Part shown: positions 1 through 8,031 of the stretch, piece after piece
Position numbering within the stretch: position 1 is the stretch's first letter
Layout: every line of letters starts with the position of its first letter
Source: an uncultured Verrucomicrobia subdivision 3 bacterium
GTDB lineage: Bacteria; Verrucomicrobiota; Verrucomicrobiia; Limisphaerales; UBA11358
Direction: 5' to 3'
Assembly: GCA_903895255.1 (NCBI GenBank)
Contig: CAITTG010000045.1
Span: 1 to 34,191, forward strand
DNA: 34,191 nt
Notes under the pieces: generated by a model
The model's input: only the letters and a program-made list of their open reading frames with translations
What the model was told of the DNA's origin: nothing
The model's database searches: none
Translations under genes and position numbers: made by a program

Positions 1-512
1 CGATAAATGAGACCCTTTTTATACAACTCCACGAACACCTTCTGGACGCAGCGGGAGTACTCCGGGTCCATGGTGAAGCGTTCACGGGTCCAGTCGCAGG
101 AGCTGCCGAGCTTCTTGAGCTGGTTGATGATGAGGTCGCCGTGCTTCTCCGGCCAGAGCCAGACCCGCTTGAGGAATTCCTCGCGACCGAGGTCGTGGCG
201 GGATTTCTTTTCCTCCTTCTTGAGCTGCTTTTCCACCATCATCTGGGTGGCGATGCCCGCGTGGTCGGTGCCGGGCAGCCAGAGCACTTCCTTGCCGTCC
301 ATGCGAGCCTTGCGGGCGAGGATGTCCTGGATGGTGTTGTTGAGGACATGCCCCATGTGCAGCATCCCGGTGACATTGGGGGGCGGGATGACGATGGAAA
401 AGGCGGGCTTGGCCGACTTCGGGTTGGCGGTGAAGCAATTCTGCTTCAGCCAGAAGTCGTACCATTTGTCCTCAACCGACTGCGGTTCGTAAGCTTTGGA
501 TAATTCGGCCAT
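1..512 (-). CDS. valS: Valine--tRNA ligase, N-terminal part (runs off the window)
   Basis: Class I aminoacyl-tRNA synthetase that charges tRNA-Val in the cytoplasm. Only the first 170 codons are present; the gene continues past position 1. The ATG at 512-510 opens with MAELSKAYEPQSVEDKWYDF. This is followed by IPPPNVTGMLHMGH (residues about 42-55), the class I HIGH-type ATP-binding motif in the form typical of ValS. Next comes WLPGTDHAGIATQMMVEKQL, the start of the Rossmann fold and editing-domain boundary characteristic of ValS rather than IleS or LeuS. The KMSKS motif and tRNA-binding regions lie outside the window. The gene is transcribed away from its neighbour LRR gene, which ends 114 bp upstream with its own terminator, so valS probably has its own promoter in the short gap. 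Identification is firm; the only uncertainty is the unseen remainder. Confidence 0.96.
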   Translation of the reverse strand, partial: MAELSKAYEPQSVEDKWYDFWLKQNCFTANPKSAKPAFSIVIPPPNVTGMLHMGHVLNNTIQDILARKARMDGKEVLWLPGTDHAGIATQMMVEKQLKKEEKKSRHDLGREEFLKRVWLWPEKHGDLIINQLKKLGSSCDWTRERFTMDPEYSRCVQKVFVELYKKGLIY

Positions 513-566
513 TTGGAGCGGCTAATTTAGCGGGAAAAGCGCCCGAACGCAACCACGCGGCCAATG

Positions 567-598
567 AAAAAGGGCCGGAGCGAAATTCACCCCGGCCC
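567..598 (-). terminator. Intrinsic terminator of the LRR protein gene
   Basis: On the minus strand a 7-bp perfect stem (GGGCCGG at 592-598 pairing with CCGGCCC at 572-578) is followed at once by a run of T (complement of A 567-571). It lies 28 bp beyond the stop codon of the LRR gene and before the valS start. It separates the two same-strand genes into different transcription units. Confidence 0.8.
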
Positions 599-625
599 GT
601 CAGGTTGATTATTATCCGTCCGGCC

Positions 626-1993
626 TCAGGGCGTGCTCAGGCGGAAAAAGGCGCCCGGGGTGCTGGCGCTGGCCGGGGCATTAAAATTGACCGATCCATT
701 GGTGAGCGTGATGGTCTGCAACGTTTGCCAGGGTCCGCTGGCCAGATTGGTGGTGCTTTGCACGGAAACATAGAGGTTGCTCGTGCCGGTGATGGTGAAC
801 CCGAAGTTGGTGTTCACAAGGGCCGGGCTGCTGGCAGTGGTTTGAATGACCGGGTTCCAAATCAGGGCCGGCACGCCATAAAGGGGGGAAGTCCAGCCCC
901 GGGCCTGGCTTAAATAATAAAACTGCAAACCAGAATCCCCTTCAAATGCCGTGTCATCAAAGGTGGGTAGATCGCCCAGAAAGGTGGCGGTGAGCAGATT
1001 TTGACAAAACGCAAAGGCGCCAAACTGAATGCTGGTCAGGCTGGCGGGAAAGGTGACATTGGCCAGAGGGGAGTAATTGAATGCTTCCGGGCCAATGCTG
1101 GCGACTCCAGCCGGCACCACATAACTCCCCGTCAACCCGGCGGGAAAGTAAAGCAGGGTGGTTTGTGCGTGGTCAAACAGCACTCCATTAATACTGCTGA
1201 AGACCAAATTACCCGGATCCACATTGACGGCTTTCAGGCTGACGCAGTTGAAAAAGGGTTGCTGACCGAGGTTGTTCACGCTGGCAGGAATGGCGACGCT
1301 GGTTAGCGCGTGACAACCTTCAAACGCATAGTCGCCCACCGTTGTCACCGTGCCGGGAATGGCGTAGGCGCCCGGCAGGTTGCCCGGGTATTGAATCAGG
1401 GTGCTTTGGTTGTAATCAAACAGCACCCCGTCCACGGAGGTAAACGATCCATTGCCCGGGTTGACGTTGATATTGTTCAGCCGCAAGCACGCGCCAAATG
1501 CCGAGGCCCCAATATTGTTGACACTCGCGGCAATGGTCACCCCCGAAATCCGGTCACCGTAAAAGGCATAGCTGGCAATGGCGGTGACGCCGTTGGGAAT
1601 GGTGAAATTGCCCGTGAGTCCGCCCGGGTATTGAATCAAGGTGACGCCGGCATGGTCATAAAGCACCCCGCCAATGCTGGCAAACCAGGTATTGGCCGGG
1701 TTTACATTGATGGCGCTCAGGCTGGTGCAAAAAGAAAAGGCGCCGCTTTCGATGTTGGTGACGGAGGCCGGTATCAGGATGCTGGTGACGGCGGTGGCCA
1801 GCACGAAAGCATCGGGTCCAATGCTGACGACCGGCACGCCACCCAGGGTGGCCGGCACCACCACGGATCCGCCGGGTCCGGTATAATCAGTGATGGTCGC
1901 GCTGTTGTCGGTAATTGTATAATCGAATTGGGCACGGGCAAGCGGTGAGGTCGCTAGGACCAGACCAAGCACGGCGAGCGGAGAAAATTTCAT
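626..1993 (-). CDS. Secreted BspA-type leucine-rich repeat protein
   Basis: 455-residue exported protein. The first 21 residues form a signal peptide ending in ARA|QF. The body consists of BspA/LRR_5-type repeats, recognisable by recurring IP-x-SV-x-xIG-x-xAF units. Three large tandem modules of about 80 residues begin near residues 95, 175 and 256. Each opens with (I/V)NV(N/D)PxN and carries a GVL(F/Y)D...L(I/L)xxP segment. The C-terminal ~70 residues leave the LRR pattern, resemble an Ig-like domain (VSVQSTTNLASGPWQTLQT) and end in FFRLSTP, a tail style common on secreted Verrucomicrobiota proteins. LRR_5 proteins are generally surface or secreted binding proteins; the ligand cannot be deduced. 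The gene is monocistronic, with a terminator downstream. The start is supported by the signal peptide. Confidence 0.85.
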   Translation of the reverse strand: MKFSPLAVLGLVLATSPLARAQFDYTITDNSATITDYTGPGGSVVVPATLGGVPVVSIGPDAFVLATAVTSILIPASVTNIESGAFSFCTSLSAINVNPANTWFASIGGVLYDHAGVTLIQYPGGLTGNFTIPNGVTAIASYAFYGDRISGVTIAASVNNIGASAFGACLRLNNINVNPGNGSFTSVDGVLFDYNQSTLIQYPGNLPGAYAIPGTVTTVGDYAFEGCHALTSVAIPASVNNLGQQPFFNCVSLKAVNVDPGNLVFSSINGVLFDHAQTTLLYFPAGLTGSYVVPAGVASIGPEAFNYSPLANVTFPASLTSIQFGAFAFCQNLLTATFLGDLPTFDDTAFEGDSGLQFYYLSQARGWTSPLYGVPALIWNPVIQTTASSPALVNTNFGFTITGTSNLYVSVQSTTNLASGPWQTLQTITLTNGSVNFNAPASASTPGAFFRLSTP

Positions 1994-2155
1994 ATTTGGA
2001 TTAAATGCCTTGGGACATTAGCCGGAAACGACTAAATACCCCGAATATTCAACTTAATTTAACACTGGATGTCAAAACTGTCAAATTTATGTTGGCGATT
2101 ATGTTGGGTAAAACACTCTGGACCCGCGGTTTCAAGTGCTCTTTAATGCACAATA

Positions 2156-2779
2156 TCAGGTCAACGTCCCCCCGGTGGCATTCCACAGGGCGATCACCGG
2201 CCGGCCCGGGTTTTGCTCAAAAGTGAGCAAGCCCAGCGAGGCGGTGTTGATCGCCAATTGTCCGGCGGCGGCCACGGGCCAGCCCACCCAGCGCACGGCC
2301 AGCACCCGGCCAAAATGACCATGCGAAAAAAGTGCCGTTGCTCCGGGCAGCCCGCGCAGCCGGGCAATCAATCGGTCCGCCCGCGCGGCTATGTCCCCGG
2401 GTGATTCCCCGGCGGGACACCCATCCCGATAAATATTCCAGTCCGGACGCCCGGCCCGGATTTCTTCCGCCCGTAATCCCTCATAAGCCCCGTAATCCCA
2501 CTCCGCCGCATCCGGTTCGATCACCATTCCGCTCCCCAATCCGGCCAGTTCACAGGTCTGGCAGGCCCGCAGCCGCGGACTGCTGAAAACTCGGTCAATT
2601 GCCAGGCCCGCCATTCGTGCCGGGAGCGTGCGTGCCTCCGCCTCGCCGGCCGGTGTCAGCGGCAGGTCCGTGCGCCCGGTGTGCTGGCCGGAACGGCTCC
2701 ACGCTGTCTCCCCATGCCGAACCAAGTAAATGCGGGGCAGTTCGGCGATTGCCGCCTGACCGGACGGACGATTCATCAT
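2156..2779 (-). CDS. Histidine phosphatase family protein (phosphoglycerate mutase-like)
   Basis: 207-residue cytoplasmic member of the histidine phosphatase (branch 1) superfamily, close to the GpmB/CobC type. YLVRHGETAW (residues 18-27) holds the catalytic R21-H22-G23. SSPRLRACQT (66-75) is the second substrate-binding arginine motif. E100 in the YEGL segment is the likely proton donor, and FSHGHFGRVL (151-160) carries the second catalytic histidine, H153. All core residues are present, so it should be active as a phosphatase or mutase on a small phospho-compound. Such enzymes act on phosphosugars, alpha-ribazole phosphate or similar, and no cobalamin genes lie nearby to fix the substrate. 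Two adjacent ATGs (2779 and 2776) are possible starts. It faces the small orphan gene across a 137-bp divergent gap. Confidence 0.88.
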   Translation of the reverse strand: MMNRPSGQAAIAELPRIYLVRHGETAWSRSGQHTGRTDLPLTPAGEAEARTLPARMAGLAIDRVFSSPRLRACQTCELAGLGSGMVIEPDAAEWDYGAYEGLRAEEIRAGRPDWNIYRDGCPAGESPGDIAARADRLIARLRGLPGATALFSHGHFGRVLAVRWVGWPVAAAGQLAINTASLGLLTFEQNPGRPVIALWNATGGTLT

Positions 2780-2916
2780 TCGGCTTTATTATACCACATA
2801 TTTGGAAAATTGCCAGTCCAGGGAGCGCTTTCCTGTTGGTCCTTCACAGAGGGTTAAGCCATAGAAAGTTAAGCATTTGCAGCTTGACTTTTCTGGTATT
2901 CGCCGGAGGTTGCGTT

Positions 2917-3123
2917 ATGAATCCTGTAAATCCAAACGAACCGGAATGCGGTGTCGTCGATGGCGACCTGCTTGAGCTTCGAACGGAAACCATGACCGGG
3001 CCGTCGGCCGGCTGGGAAAGCCGGTTTACGGCGATTGACGAACGGGTGCATTATGTCGGACCTGTATTGGAGGACATTCTGCTCTTGGATCATGACGCCT
3101 GGCCGGGAAGTTTCCGTGAGTAG
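2917..3123 (+). CDS. Small hypothetical acidic protein
   Basis: 68-residue protein that I do not recognise. The ATG at 2917 is chosen because GGAGG (2905-2909) sits 7 nt upstream, one of the clearest Shine-Dalgarno sites in the window. The protein opens with MNPVNPNEPEC and is rich in Asp and Glu (LLELRTE, VLEDILLLDHD), with no membrane segment from this start. The same frame is open further upstream and would read a hydrophobic stretch ending in FAGGC just before this ATG, so a lipoprotein from a non-ATG start cannot be excluded. It is followed by a small hairpin (3151-3168) and then the tRNA on the other strand. It is a real-looking but unassigned gene. Confidence 0.5.
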   Translation: MNPVNPNEPECGVVDGDLLELRTETMTGPSAGWESRFTAIDERVHYVGPVLEDILLLDHDAWPGSFRE

Positions 3124-3314
3124 TTGACCCGCCCAAAACCAGTTTTTAGACCGGTTTTAGCCAACCGGAATTCCCCATGCGCGCCTCCACGGGTTCGCTG
3201 CTGGTCTAATATCTTCCCAATAAGCATCCGGTAATTCGCCGGCTTGATCATTTCTGCCAGTGCCCGGAATTAACCAAATAAGTGAAGGTTGAATCTGCTG
3301 CCCTAACTGAAGGA

Positions 3315-3390
3315 TGGTGGAGCCGACAGGGATCGAACCTGCGACACCCACAATGCCATTGTGGTGCTCTACCAACTGAGCTACGACCCC
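3315..3390 (-). tRNA. tRNA-Ala, anticodon GGC
   Basis: 76-nt tRNA on the minus strand with a full cloverleaf. The acceptor stem is GGGGTCG/CGGCTCC, including the G3-U70 wobble that is the classic alanine identity element. The D arm is GCTC/GAGC. The anticodon stem is CCACA/TGTGG around loop ATGGCAT (anticodon GGC, reads GCC). The T arm is GCAGG-TTCGATC-CCTGT. Discriminator A73 and the CCA tail are encoded in the DNA. Both the anticodon and the G3-U70 pair agree on alanine. Confidence 0.97.
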
Positions 3391-3475
3391 ATCCAGAGCG
3401 ACGGATAATTTAGGCGTTTTCTTATTTTTGTCAAAACTTTTTGCGGAATTTTTTAAACTGGCGTGGCAACTTTCG

Positions 3476-6067
3476 TCAGTTGGATGTCCTCGCCCCCGCA
3501 GCCAGTGCCGCTGGCAATTCCGGGCTGATTCCCGCCACGATGTTAACCGGCTTGGCTTCGATGGAAACGGTGGCCGGCTGCAGTCCATCCCGCCTCGCCT
3601 GCAACGTGATCGTCCCGGCCTCCAGCGTGGAGCGGATGGCGACCCGGTTGATGCCGCATTCTGTGTCCAAATACGTTTGGTTGATGGAATTCACCTTGCC
3701 GCTGTTATAACCGCCGCGCCAGATGGCCGGTCCGGTCAACTTGAAATCCACCCGGGCCTCATCGGTCGGACAACGCCGGCCGGCGGCGTCCACCACTTCG
3801 ACATCGAAAAACGCCACGTCCGCGCCATTGGCCTGCAGGCCGTTCGGGCCGGTGTGCGGCGTGAGCTTGATTGCGGTCGCCGGACCGGCGGTCTCGATTT
3901 GATCCTGCGCCACCACTGTGCCTCCGGCCTTGCCAACGCCTTTGATGGTGCCGGGGCTGAATTTGACACCCGGAAACGCATAGATGTACCCGGTGACAGC
4001 CTGGGTGACCACCCCCTGGGACTGGTCGTTGATGAACAATTCCACTGTGTCGCAATGGTTGGCAGCCACATACACAGTTTTAACGGTGTTGGTGGGATAG
4101 GTCCAGTGTCCGATAATATGCAGGTCGGGCGCGTCATTTTGCATCACCCGGTAGACATAATAAGCCTGTTTGGGCAGCCGGACGGAGTCCACCTTGCCGC
4201 TAACCCGGCACACTTCGCTGCTGTCCTGCCGGCCGTCGGCATTGGAGTCGGACCAGTAAATGGAGGCGTAGGCCGACCATTTGGCATGGGCGGGATCGGG
4301 GTTGGAAATCCGGTTGGCATAATAATCATGGTACCGCGCCGCGGCCGCGAGGCAAAAGGTCTCGGAATTCCAGGCATAGGTGTCCTCCGGCCCCTTTTTA
4401 AAACCGAAATGCGGCGGCGAGTAATCATCCCAGAAGCGCCGGGCGGCCTCGTCGCGAAAATCCTCGGTTTCGATGAGCGGGGCCAGATCGCGGCGCTCGG
4501 CGCTGTAGGCGCGGAACATCTCCGTGCGGTTGGTGAGCGCGTCCGTGCGGCGGTCCTGGCCGATCATGACGCCGAAGTATCCGGCGATATGGGTGTTGGC
4601 CGGGTCATTGAGCGTGCGGCAACCGGTCACGCGACCGCCATTCGGATCCCACTGCTTTTGCAAATCCACCATTTGCTGCATGTGCTCCGGGGTCACGCCA
4701 TTGTTGCCCGCCTCCCAGAATAGTATGCTGGGATGGTTGCGGAAATAAATCATCGAGTCGCGCATCACTTCCATCCGCTGGTCCCATTGCCGCCCGTGGG
4801 CATCGCCTTCCTTGTCGCCGGCCGGGCAGACTTCCGTGATGCCCGCCTGGTCAAACGCCCGCACATCCACCGCCTGCGGAGAGATGTGCATCCAGCGCAC
4901 GTAATTGGCATGGGTGCTGCGAATCAGCTCCGCGTTATAGTCATGCATCCAGTCGGGATAAGCCTCGCCCAAACCGGCCCAGTCATCGGAGGAACGCTGC
5001 GCATAGCCCGTGAGCCACACAAATTGATCGTTGAGCCAGACGCCGCCGGTGCCGGCGCCGCCCTTGTATTCCGCTTTGCGGAAGCCGGTGTGAATTTTGC
5101 ACACATCCACCACTTGGTCATTCACCGTGAGCAGCGTGTAAACATCATAAAGGTAAGGGTCTTTCACCCCCCAGAAATGGGCGCCAGCCAGTTGGCCACT
5201 GGCCGTAACCTGCTCCGTTTCACCGCTCACCAGGTCGGTGGCGTCACTCGTAAATTTCGCGCAGATCGCCCCCCTCGCATCCACCACCACCGCCGTCAGG
5301 GTGATGGATTGCTGGTCACCGGACTCATTGCGGACCTGGGATTCCACCGTCACATCGCAGGTTTGTCCCGGGATGGAGAAGTTGGACGGGTAAATGTAAA
5401 TCCCCGTGGTCTTGAGGTTTTCGTATAGCGGCAAGGTTTGATAAACTTTGCCCGTCAGGTGCAGCCAGATGTCATGGTTCAAGCCGCCATAATTCGGGTT
5501 GAAGGCCCGGCCCATCCACTCAAAGCCCGCGCCGGTGGCCTCCTCGGTGTAGTCGTTGCTATTGTCCACCTTCACGGCGATCACATTGTCCGCGTCCCCA
5601 AAATTCACCAGGCCGGTCAGGTCCAAACCGCAGGGGGTGATGCCATTCTCGTATTTCCAGGCGAATTTGCCATTCACCCAGAAACGCCCGGCCTGTTTCA
5701 AACCCTCAAATTCCAGGAACACCTTGCCATCCTTGGCACTGGCCGGCAGCTTGAAATGCTTGCGGTACCAGGCGATGCCTGTCCAGGCGTGGCGGTCCCC
5801 CCCGCTGTGGCTGATGATATTATTGTAGGAGTCGACGTCATTGTAAGTGTGCGGGGTGCTGACCGTGGTCCACGTTGAGTCTTCAAAACCCACCTGCTCC
5901 GCATTGGTCACATCCTGCCGGATGAATTTCCAGTCCGGGTTGAAGCTGTACACCTTGCGCGGTGTGGCGGGCGGCTCGTAGACGGCCGCCCGGGCGGGTA
6001 TCAGGAGCGCCAGGGTGAGGCCGGACAGGCAGCAAAGCTGGAGTAATTGCTTGAGATTAAGGTGCAT
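3476..6067 (-). CDS. Secreted glycoside hydrolase family 2 protein
   Basis: 863-residue exported enzyme. A signal peptide (residues 1-28, ending ARA|AV) is followed by a GH2 sugar-binding domain: WKFIRQD near 46-52, TPHTYND near 71-77, WYRKHFKLP near 100-108. Next come an Ig-like domain, a TIM-barrel catalytic domain (about 340-660) and C-terminal Ig-like domains. The barrel contains RNHPSILFWEAGNN (443-456), aligned with the GH2 motif NHPS-x-x-x-W-x-x-GNE. Here the usual acid/base Glu position is Asn456. LIETEDFRD (531-539) offers E535 as the likely nucleophile. The family hydrolyses beta-galactosides, glucuronides, mannosides and related glycans; the substrate is not predictable here. The gene is monocistronic and separated from tRNA-Ala by 85 bp. 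The length fits GH2 enzymes with DUF4982-like tails. Confidence 0.88.
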   Translation of the reverse strand: MHLNLKQLLQLCCLSGLTLALLIPARAAVYEPPATPRKVYSFNPDWKFIRQDVTNAEQVGFEDSTWTTVSTPHTYNDVDSYNNIISHSGGDRHAWTGIAWYRKHFKLPASAKDGKVFLEFEGLKQAGRFWVNGKFAWKYENGITPCGLDLTGLVNFGDADNVIAVKVDNSNDYTEEATGAGFEWMGRAFNPNYGGLNHDIWLHLTGKVYQTLPLYENLKTTGIYIYPSNFSIPGQTCDVTVESQVRNESGDQQSITLTAVVVDARGAICAKFTSDATDLVSGETEQVTASGQLAGAHFWGVKDPYLYDVYTLLTVNDQVVDVCKIHTGFRKAEYKGGAGTGGVWLNDQFVWLTGYAQRSSDDWAGLGEAYPDWMHDYNAELIRSTHANYVRWMHISPQAVDVRAFDQAGITEVCPAGDKEGDAHGRQWDQRMEVMRDSMIYFRNHPSILFWEAGNNGVTPEHMQQMVDLQKQWDPNGGRVTGCRTLNDPANTHIAGYFGVMIGQDRRTDALTNRTEMFRAYSAERRDLAPLIETEDFRDEAARRFWDDYSPPHFGFKKGPEDTYAWNSETFCLAAAARYHDYYANRISNPDPAHAKWSAYASIYWSDSNADGRQDSSEVCRVSGKVDSVRLPKQAYYVYRVMQNDAPDLHIIGHWTYPTNTVKTVYVAANHCDTVELFINDQSQGVVTQAVTGYIYAFPGVKFSPGTIKGVGKAGGTVVAQDQIETAGPATAIKLTPHTGPNGLQANGADVAFFDVEVVDAAGRRCPTDEARVDFKLTGPAIWRGGYNSGKVNSINQTYLDTECGINRVAIRSTLEAGTITLQARRDGLQPATVSIEAKPVNIVAGISPELPAALAAGARTSN

Positions 6068-6189
6068 GGTGATTTGTCGTCAACAGACGCCGCACCCGGT
6101 TGGAAAGTAACAAGAATCCGTTTTCATGCGCGTCCATTCGTGGTTCAAGTCACAATTTATGGTTCAAAGCGAGCTAAAGTCCAGCTTTG

Positions 6190-6234
6190 ACGTGAGTGTT
6201 TTTTTGGTCGCCGAAACGTCACTTTTTTGTCGCC
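6190..6234 (+). repeat. Two imperfect direct repeats upstream of the ParA-like gene
   Basis: Two copies of the pattern ACGT(G/C)A, T-run, TCGCC occur at 6190-6212 and 6216-6234. They lie just before a possible promoter (TTGCTA at 6240-6245, TAAATT at 6261-6266, short 15-bp spacing). They could be a regulator-binding pair. The DNA evidence is the repetition and position only. Confidence 0.4.
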
Positions 6235-6301
6235 ATCTTTTGCTAGTAATGCGCGGCGCATAAATTATCCTGTTCCGGATGCGGTTCTGCGGAGCCCCTT
6301 C

Positions 6302-6330
6302 ACCACCGGCGAAAATCCCGGTGGTTTTTT
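6302..6330 (+). terminator. Intrinsic terminator/attenuator in the leader of the ParA-like gene
   Basis: A perfect 8-bp stem (ACCACCGG 6302-6309, CCGGTGGT 6318-6325) with an 8-nt loop runs straight into six T residues. It ends 22 bp before the ATG at 6353, and no plus-strand gene lies upstream to be terminated. It therefore either ends a short RNA started near 6270 or acts as an attenuator of the gene downstream. Confidence 0.7.
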
Positions 6331-6352
6331 AAACTGAACCTATTTAAAGATT

Positions 6353-7048
6353 ATGACGAACATACATTTGATTGGCGGGGAAAAGGGCGGCGTGGGCAAG
6401 TCCCTCGTGGCGCGCGTGCTGGCGCAGTATTTTATCGACAAGGCGATTCCTTTCATGGGCTTCGACACCGACCGTTCCCACGGCTCGCTGTTGCGGTTTT
6501 ACCATGAATTCGCCTCCTCCGTGGACGTGGATGATTATGGCAGCCTCGACACCATTGTGGAAGCGGCGGCCGAAAACCCCGGCCTGCGCATCCTCGTGGA
6601 TCTGGCCGCCCAGACCCACTCGCCCATGGTGAAGTGGATGGATGAATCCGGCGTGCTCGACACCATTCAGGAACTCGGACTCAGCCTCGCCTACTGGCAC
6701 GTGATGGATTCCGGCAAGGACTCCGCCGACCTGCTCACCAAGGTGCTGGATCGTTTCGGTTCCCGGCTGAACTACGTCATCGTCCTCAACCAATTGCGCG
6801 GCGAAACCTTCGAGATTTTTGAAAAGTCCGGTGAAAAAGACCGCGCGCTCGGTCTGAACGCCAAAATCATCACCCTCCGCAAATTGCACGAACCCGTCAT
6901 CACCAAGATCGACGCCGTCAGCTCCAGCTTCTGGGCCGCGCAAAACCGCAGCACCACCGAGCCCAACGGCCTCGGCCTCCTCGAACGTCAGCGCGTCAAA
7001 GTCTGGTTGCGCAACGTGTACGACCAGCTCGACACCGTGGGCGTTTGA
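6353..7048 (+). CDS. Orphan ParA/MinD-family P-loop ATPase
   Basis: 231-residue cytoplasmic ATPase of the SIMIBI class. The deviant Walker A motif KGGVGKS at residues 11-17 has the signature lysine K11 plus K16. FDTDRSHGSLL (about 38-48) occupies the switch I/A' position, and RILVDLAAQT (about 79-88) corresponds to Walker B. No ParB, MinC/E, flagellar or conjugation partner is adjacent, and there is no centromere-like iteron array. It is therefore not a standard chromosome or plasmid segregation pair. The sequence is closest in style to MobD/TraL-type ParA-like proteins, but that assignment is tentative. A terminator hairpin sits in its 5' leader, so expression may depend on read-through. A hairpin at 7100-7128 follows the gene. 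Confidence 0.8.
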   Translation: MTNIHLIGGEKGGVGKSLVARVLAQYFIDKAIPFMGFDTDRSHGSLLRFYHEFASSVDVDDYGSLDTIVEAAAENPGLRILVDLAAQTHSPMVKWMDESGVLDTIQELGLSLAYWHVMDSGKDSADLLTKVLDRFGSRLNYVIVLNQLRGETFEIFEKSGEKDRALGLNAKIITLRKLHEPVITKIDAVSSSFWAAQNRSTTEPNGLGLLERQRVKVWLRNVYDQLDTVGV

Positions 7049-7539
7049 TCGGGTGCCACTGCCCCCGAAAAAGGTAGGGCTGGGCGCGCTGCGCCGGCCC
7101 CGTCGCCGAGCGGAGCCTCCGGCGACGGAACAAGCGTGGAAAGCCGTCCTTTCGCCTTGGCCAGGGTCCGAGCATGGCGGCGCACCTCTGGGGGGCGCAT
7201 CCTGAGGGCCTGATGCCCAAGCCCTCGGAGTGCGGCCGTCTCGGCCGCGCGAATCAAAAAGCCTTGAAAACAAAGGGATTTTCCCTGGTCAAACGCCCTT
7301 TTTCCCGGCCTTTTCCCTCGGGCAAAGCGCCCCAGACACTGCCCCGCCGCGCGGGTGCCTTAAAGGTGGGACAGGCTTCCAGCCTGTCACCTGCGAGCAC
7401 GCCCGTGCGCGCAGTTCTGTTCGCAGCCAATTTTGCCCTTGGCTCCGGCATCTTTTGGTTCGGGGGGCAAGGTGGGCCTCTCTGGGGCTGCTTCCTTCGA
7501 AATGATCGACATTCACTCCCCATTCTTCTAAAAGAAATC
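7049..7539. other. Gene-free stretch with palindromes and a dispersed repeat
   Basis: I see no convincing gene here. It holds an 8-bp-stem hairpin (CCGTCGCC 7100-7107, GGCGACGG 7121-7128) and copy 1 of a dispersed repeat (7217-7332). It also holds a compact palindrome at 7365-7391 (ACAGGCT-TCC-AGCCTGT flanked by GGTG/CACC). The open frames that cross it read through these repeats and lack any recognisable domain. Confidence 0.6.
7217..7332. repeat. Intergenic repeat, copy 1
   Basis: A segment of about 116 bp that recurs at 8600-8716 in the same orientation, at roughly 85-90% identity by eye. Its core is the palindrome GCGGCCG-TCT-CGGCCGC. This is followed by an A-rich stretch and then a conserved block containing CCCTGGTCAAACGCCC. 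The two copies bracket the VOC/rnhA gene pair. Confidence 0.85.
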
Positions 7540-8031
7540 ATGACTCAAGTTGTGTCCCCGATTGATCCCCAAGTCCGGATCGGCCACGTCCATCTCAAAG
7601 TGGCGGACCTCGACCGCGCCCTGGCCTTCTGGCACGGCGTGCTGGGGTTCGCCATCACCCAGCGCATGGGCCGGCAGGCCGCGTTTTTGTCGGCGGGCGG
7701 TTATCATCATCATATCGGCCTGAACACGTGGGAAAGCGCCGGGGGCGCGCCCCCGCCGACGCACGCCACCGGCTTGTATCACGTCGCCATCCTCTATCCC
7801 ACCCGGGCCTTGCTGGCCGACGCCCTGCGGCGGTTGATCGCCGCCGGGGTGGAGCTCGACGGCGCGGCCGACCACGGCGTGAGCGAGGCCCTTTACTTGC
7901 GCGACCCCGATCAGAACGGAGTGGAACTCTATTGGGACCGGCCGAAAGACAAGTGGCCGCTGAATCCCGATGGCTCCCTGGCCATGTTCACCCGTGCGCT
8001 GGACCTTGCCGGATTATTGGCGGAAAAATAA
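7540..8031 (+). CDS. VOC (glyoxalase/extradiol dioxygenase-like) family protein
   Basis: 163-residue cytoplasmic metalloenzyme of the vicinal oxygen chelate fold. The opening [19 protein letters not shown] (13-31) is the first beta-alpha module, with a metal-ligand histidine at 16 (or 18). GLYHVAI (78-84) gives H81, and [10 protein letters not shown] (126-135) gives E129, so the typical His-His-Glu metal site is complete. The C-terminal YWDRP and the pattern [12 protein letters not shown] resemble CatE-like catechol 2,3-dioxygenase relatives more than glyoxalase I; the substrate is unknown. The ATG at 7540 is chosen because the VOC fold starts a few residues later; the frame is open upstream but only through repeat sequence. 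Its TAA stop overlaps the rnhA ATG by one base (TAATG), indicating translational coupling. Confidence 0.87.
   Translation: MTQVVSPIDPQVRIGHVHLKVADLDRALAFWHGVLGFAITQRMGRQAAFLSAGGYHHHIGLNTWESAGGAPPPTHATGLYHVAILYPTRALLADALRRLIAAGVELDGAADHGVSEALYLRDPDQNGVELYWDRPKDKWPLNPDGSLAMFTRALDLAGLLAEK

Noticed and set aside
3315..3475. tRNA-Ala as an integration site for a genomic island carrying the GH2 gene
   Set aside because: No integrase and no duplicated tRNA 3' end were found nearby, so there is no support beyond proximity.
3428..4723. Long plus-strand open frames opposite the GH2 gene
   Set aside because: Antisense to a complete GH2 protein with signal peptide and catalytic motifs; the translations show no recognisable family.
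6344..7273. A 309-codon minus-strand frame over the ParA-like gene
   Set aside because: It overlaps an intact Walker-motif ATPase on the other strand and its N-terminal part is translated from the intergenic repeat.
7174..7539. N-terminal extension of the VOC protein through the upstream repeat
   Set aside because: The extra 122 codons come from the dispersed repeat and palindromes, while the VOC fold begins right after the ATG at 7540.
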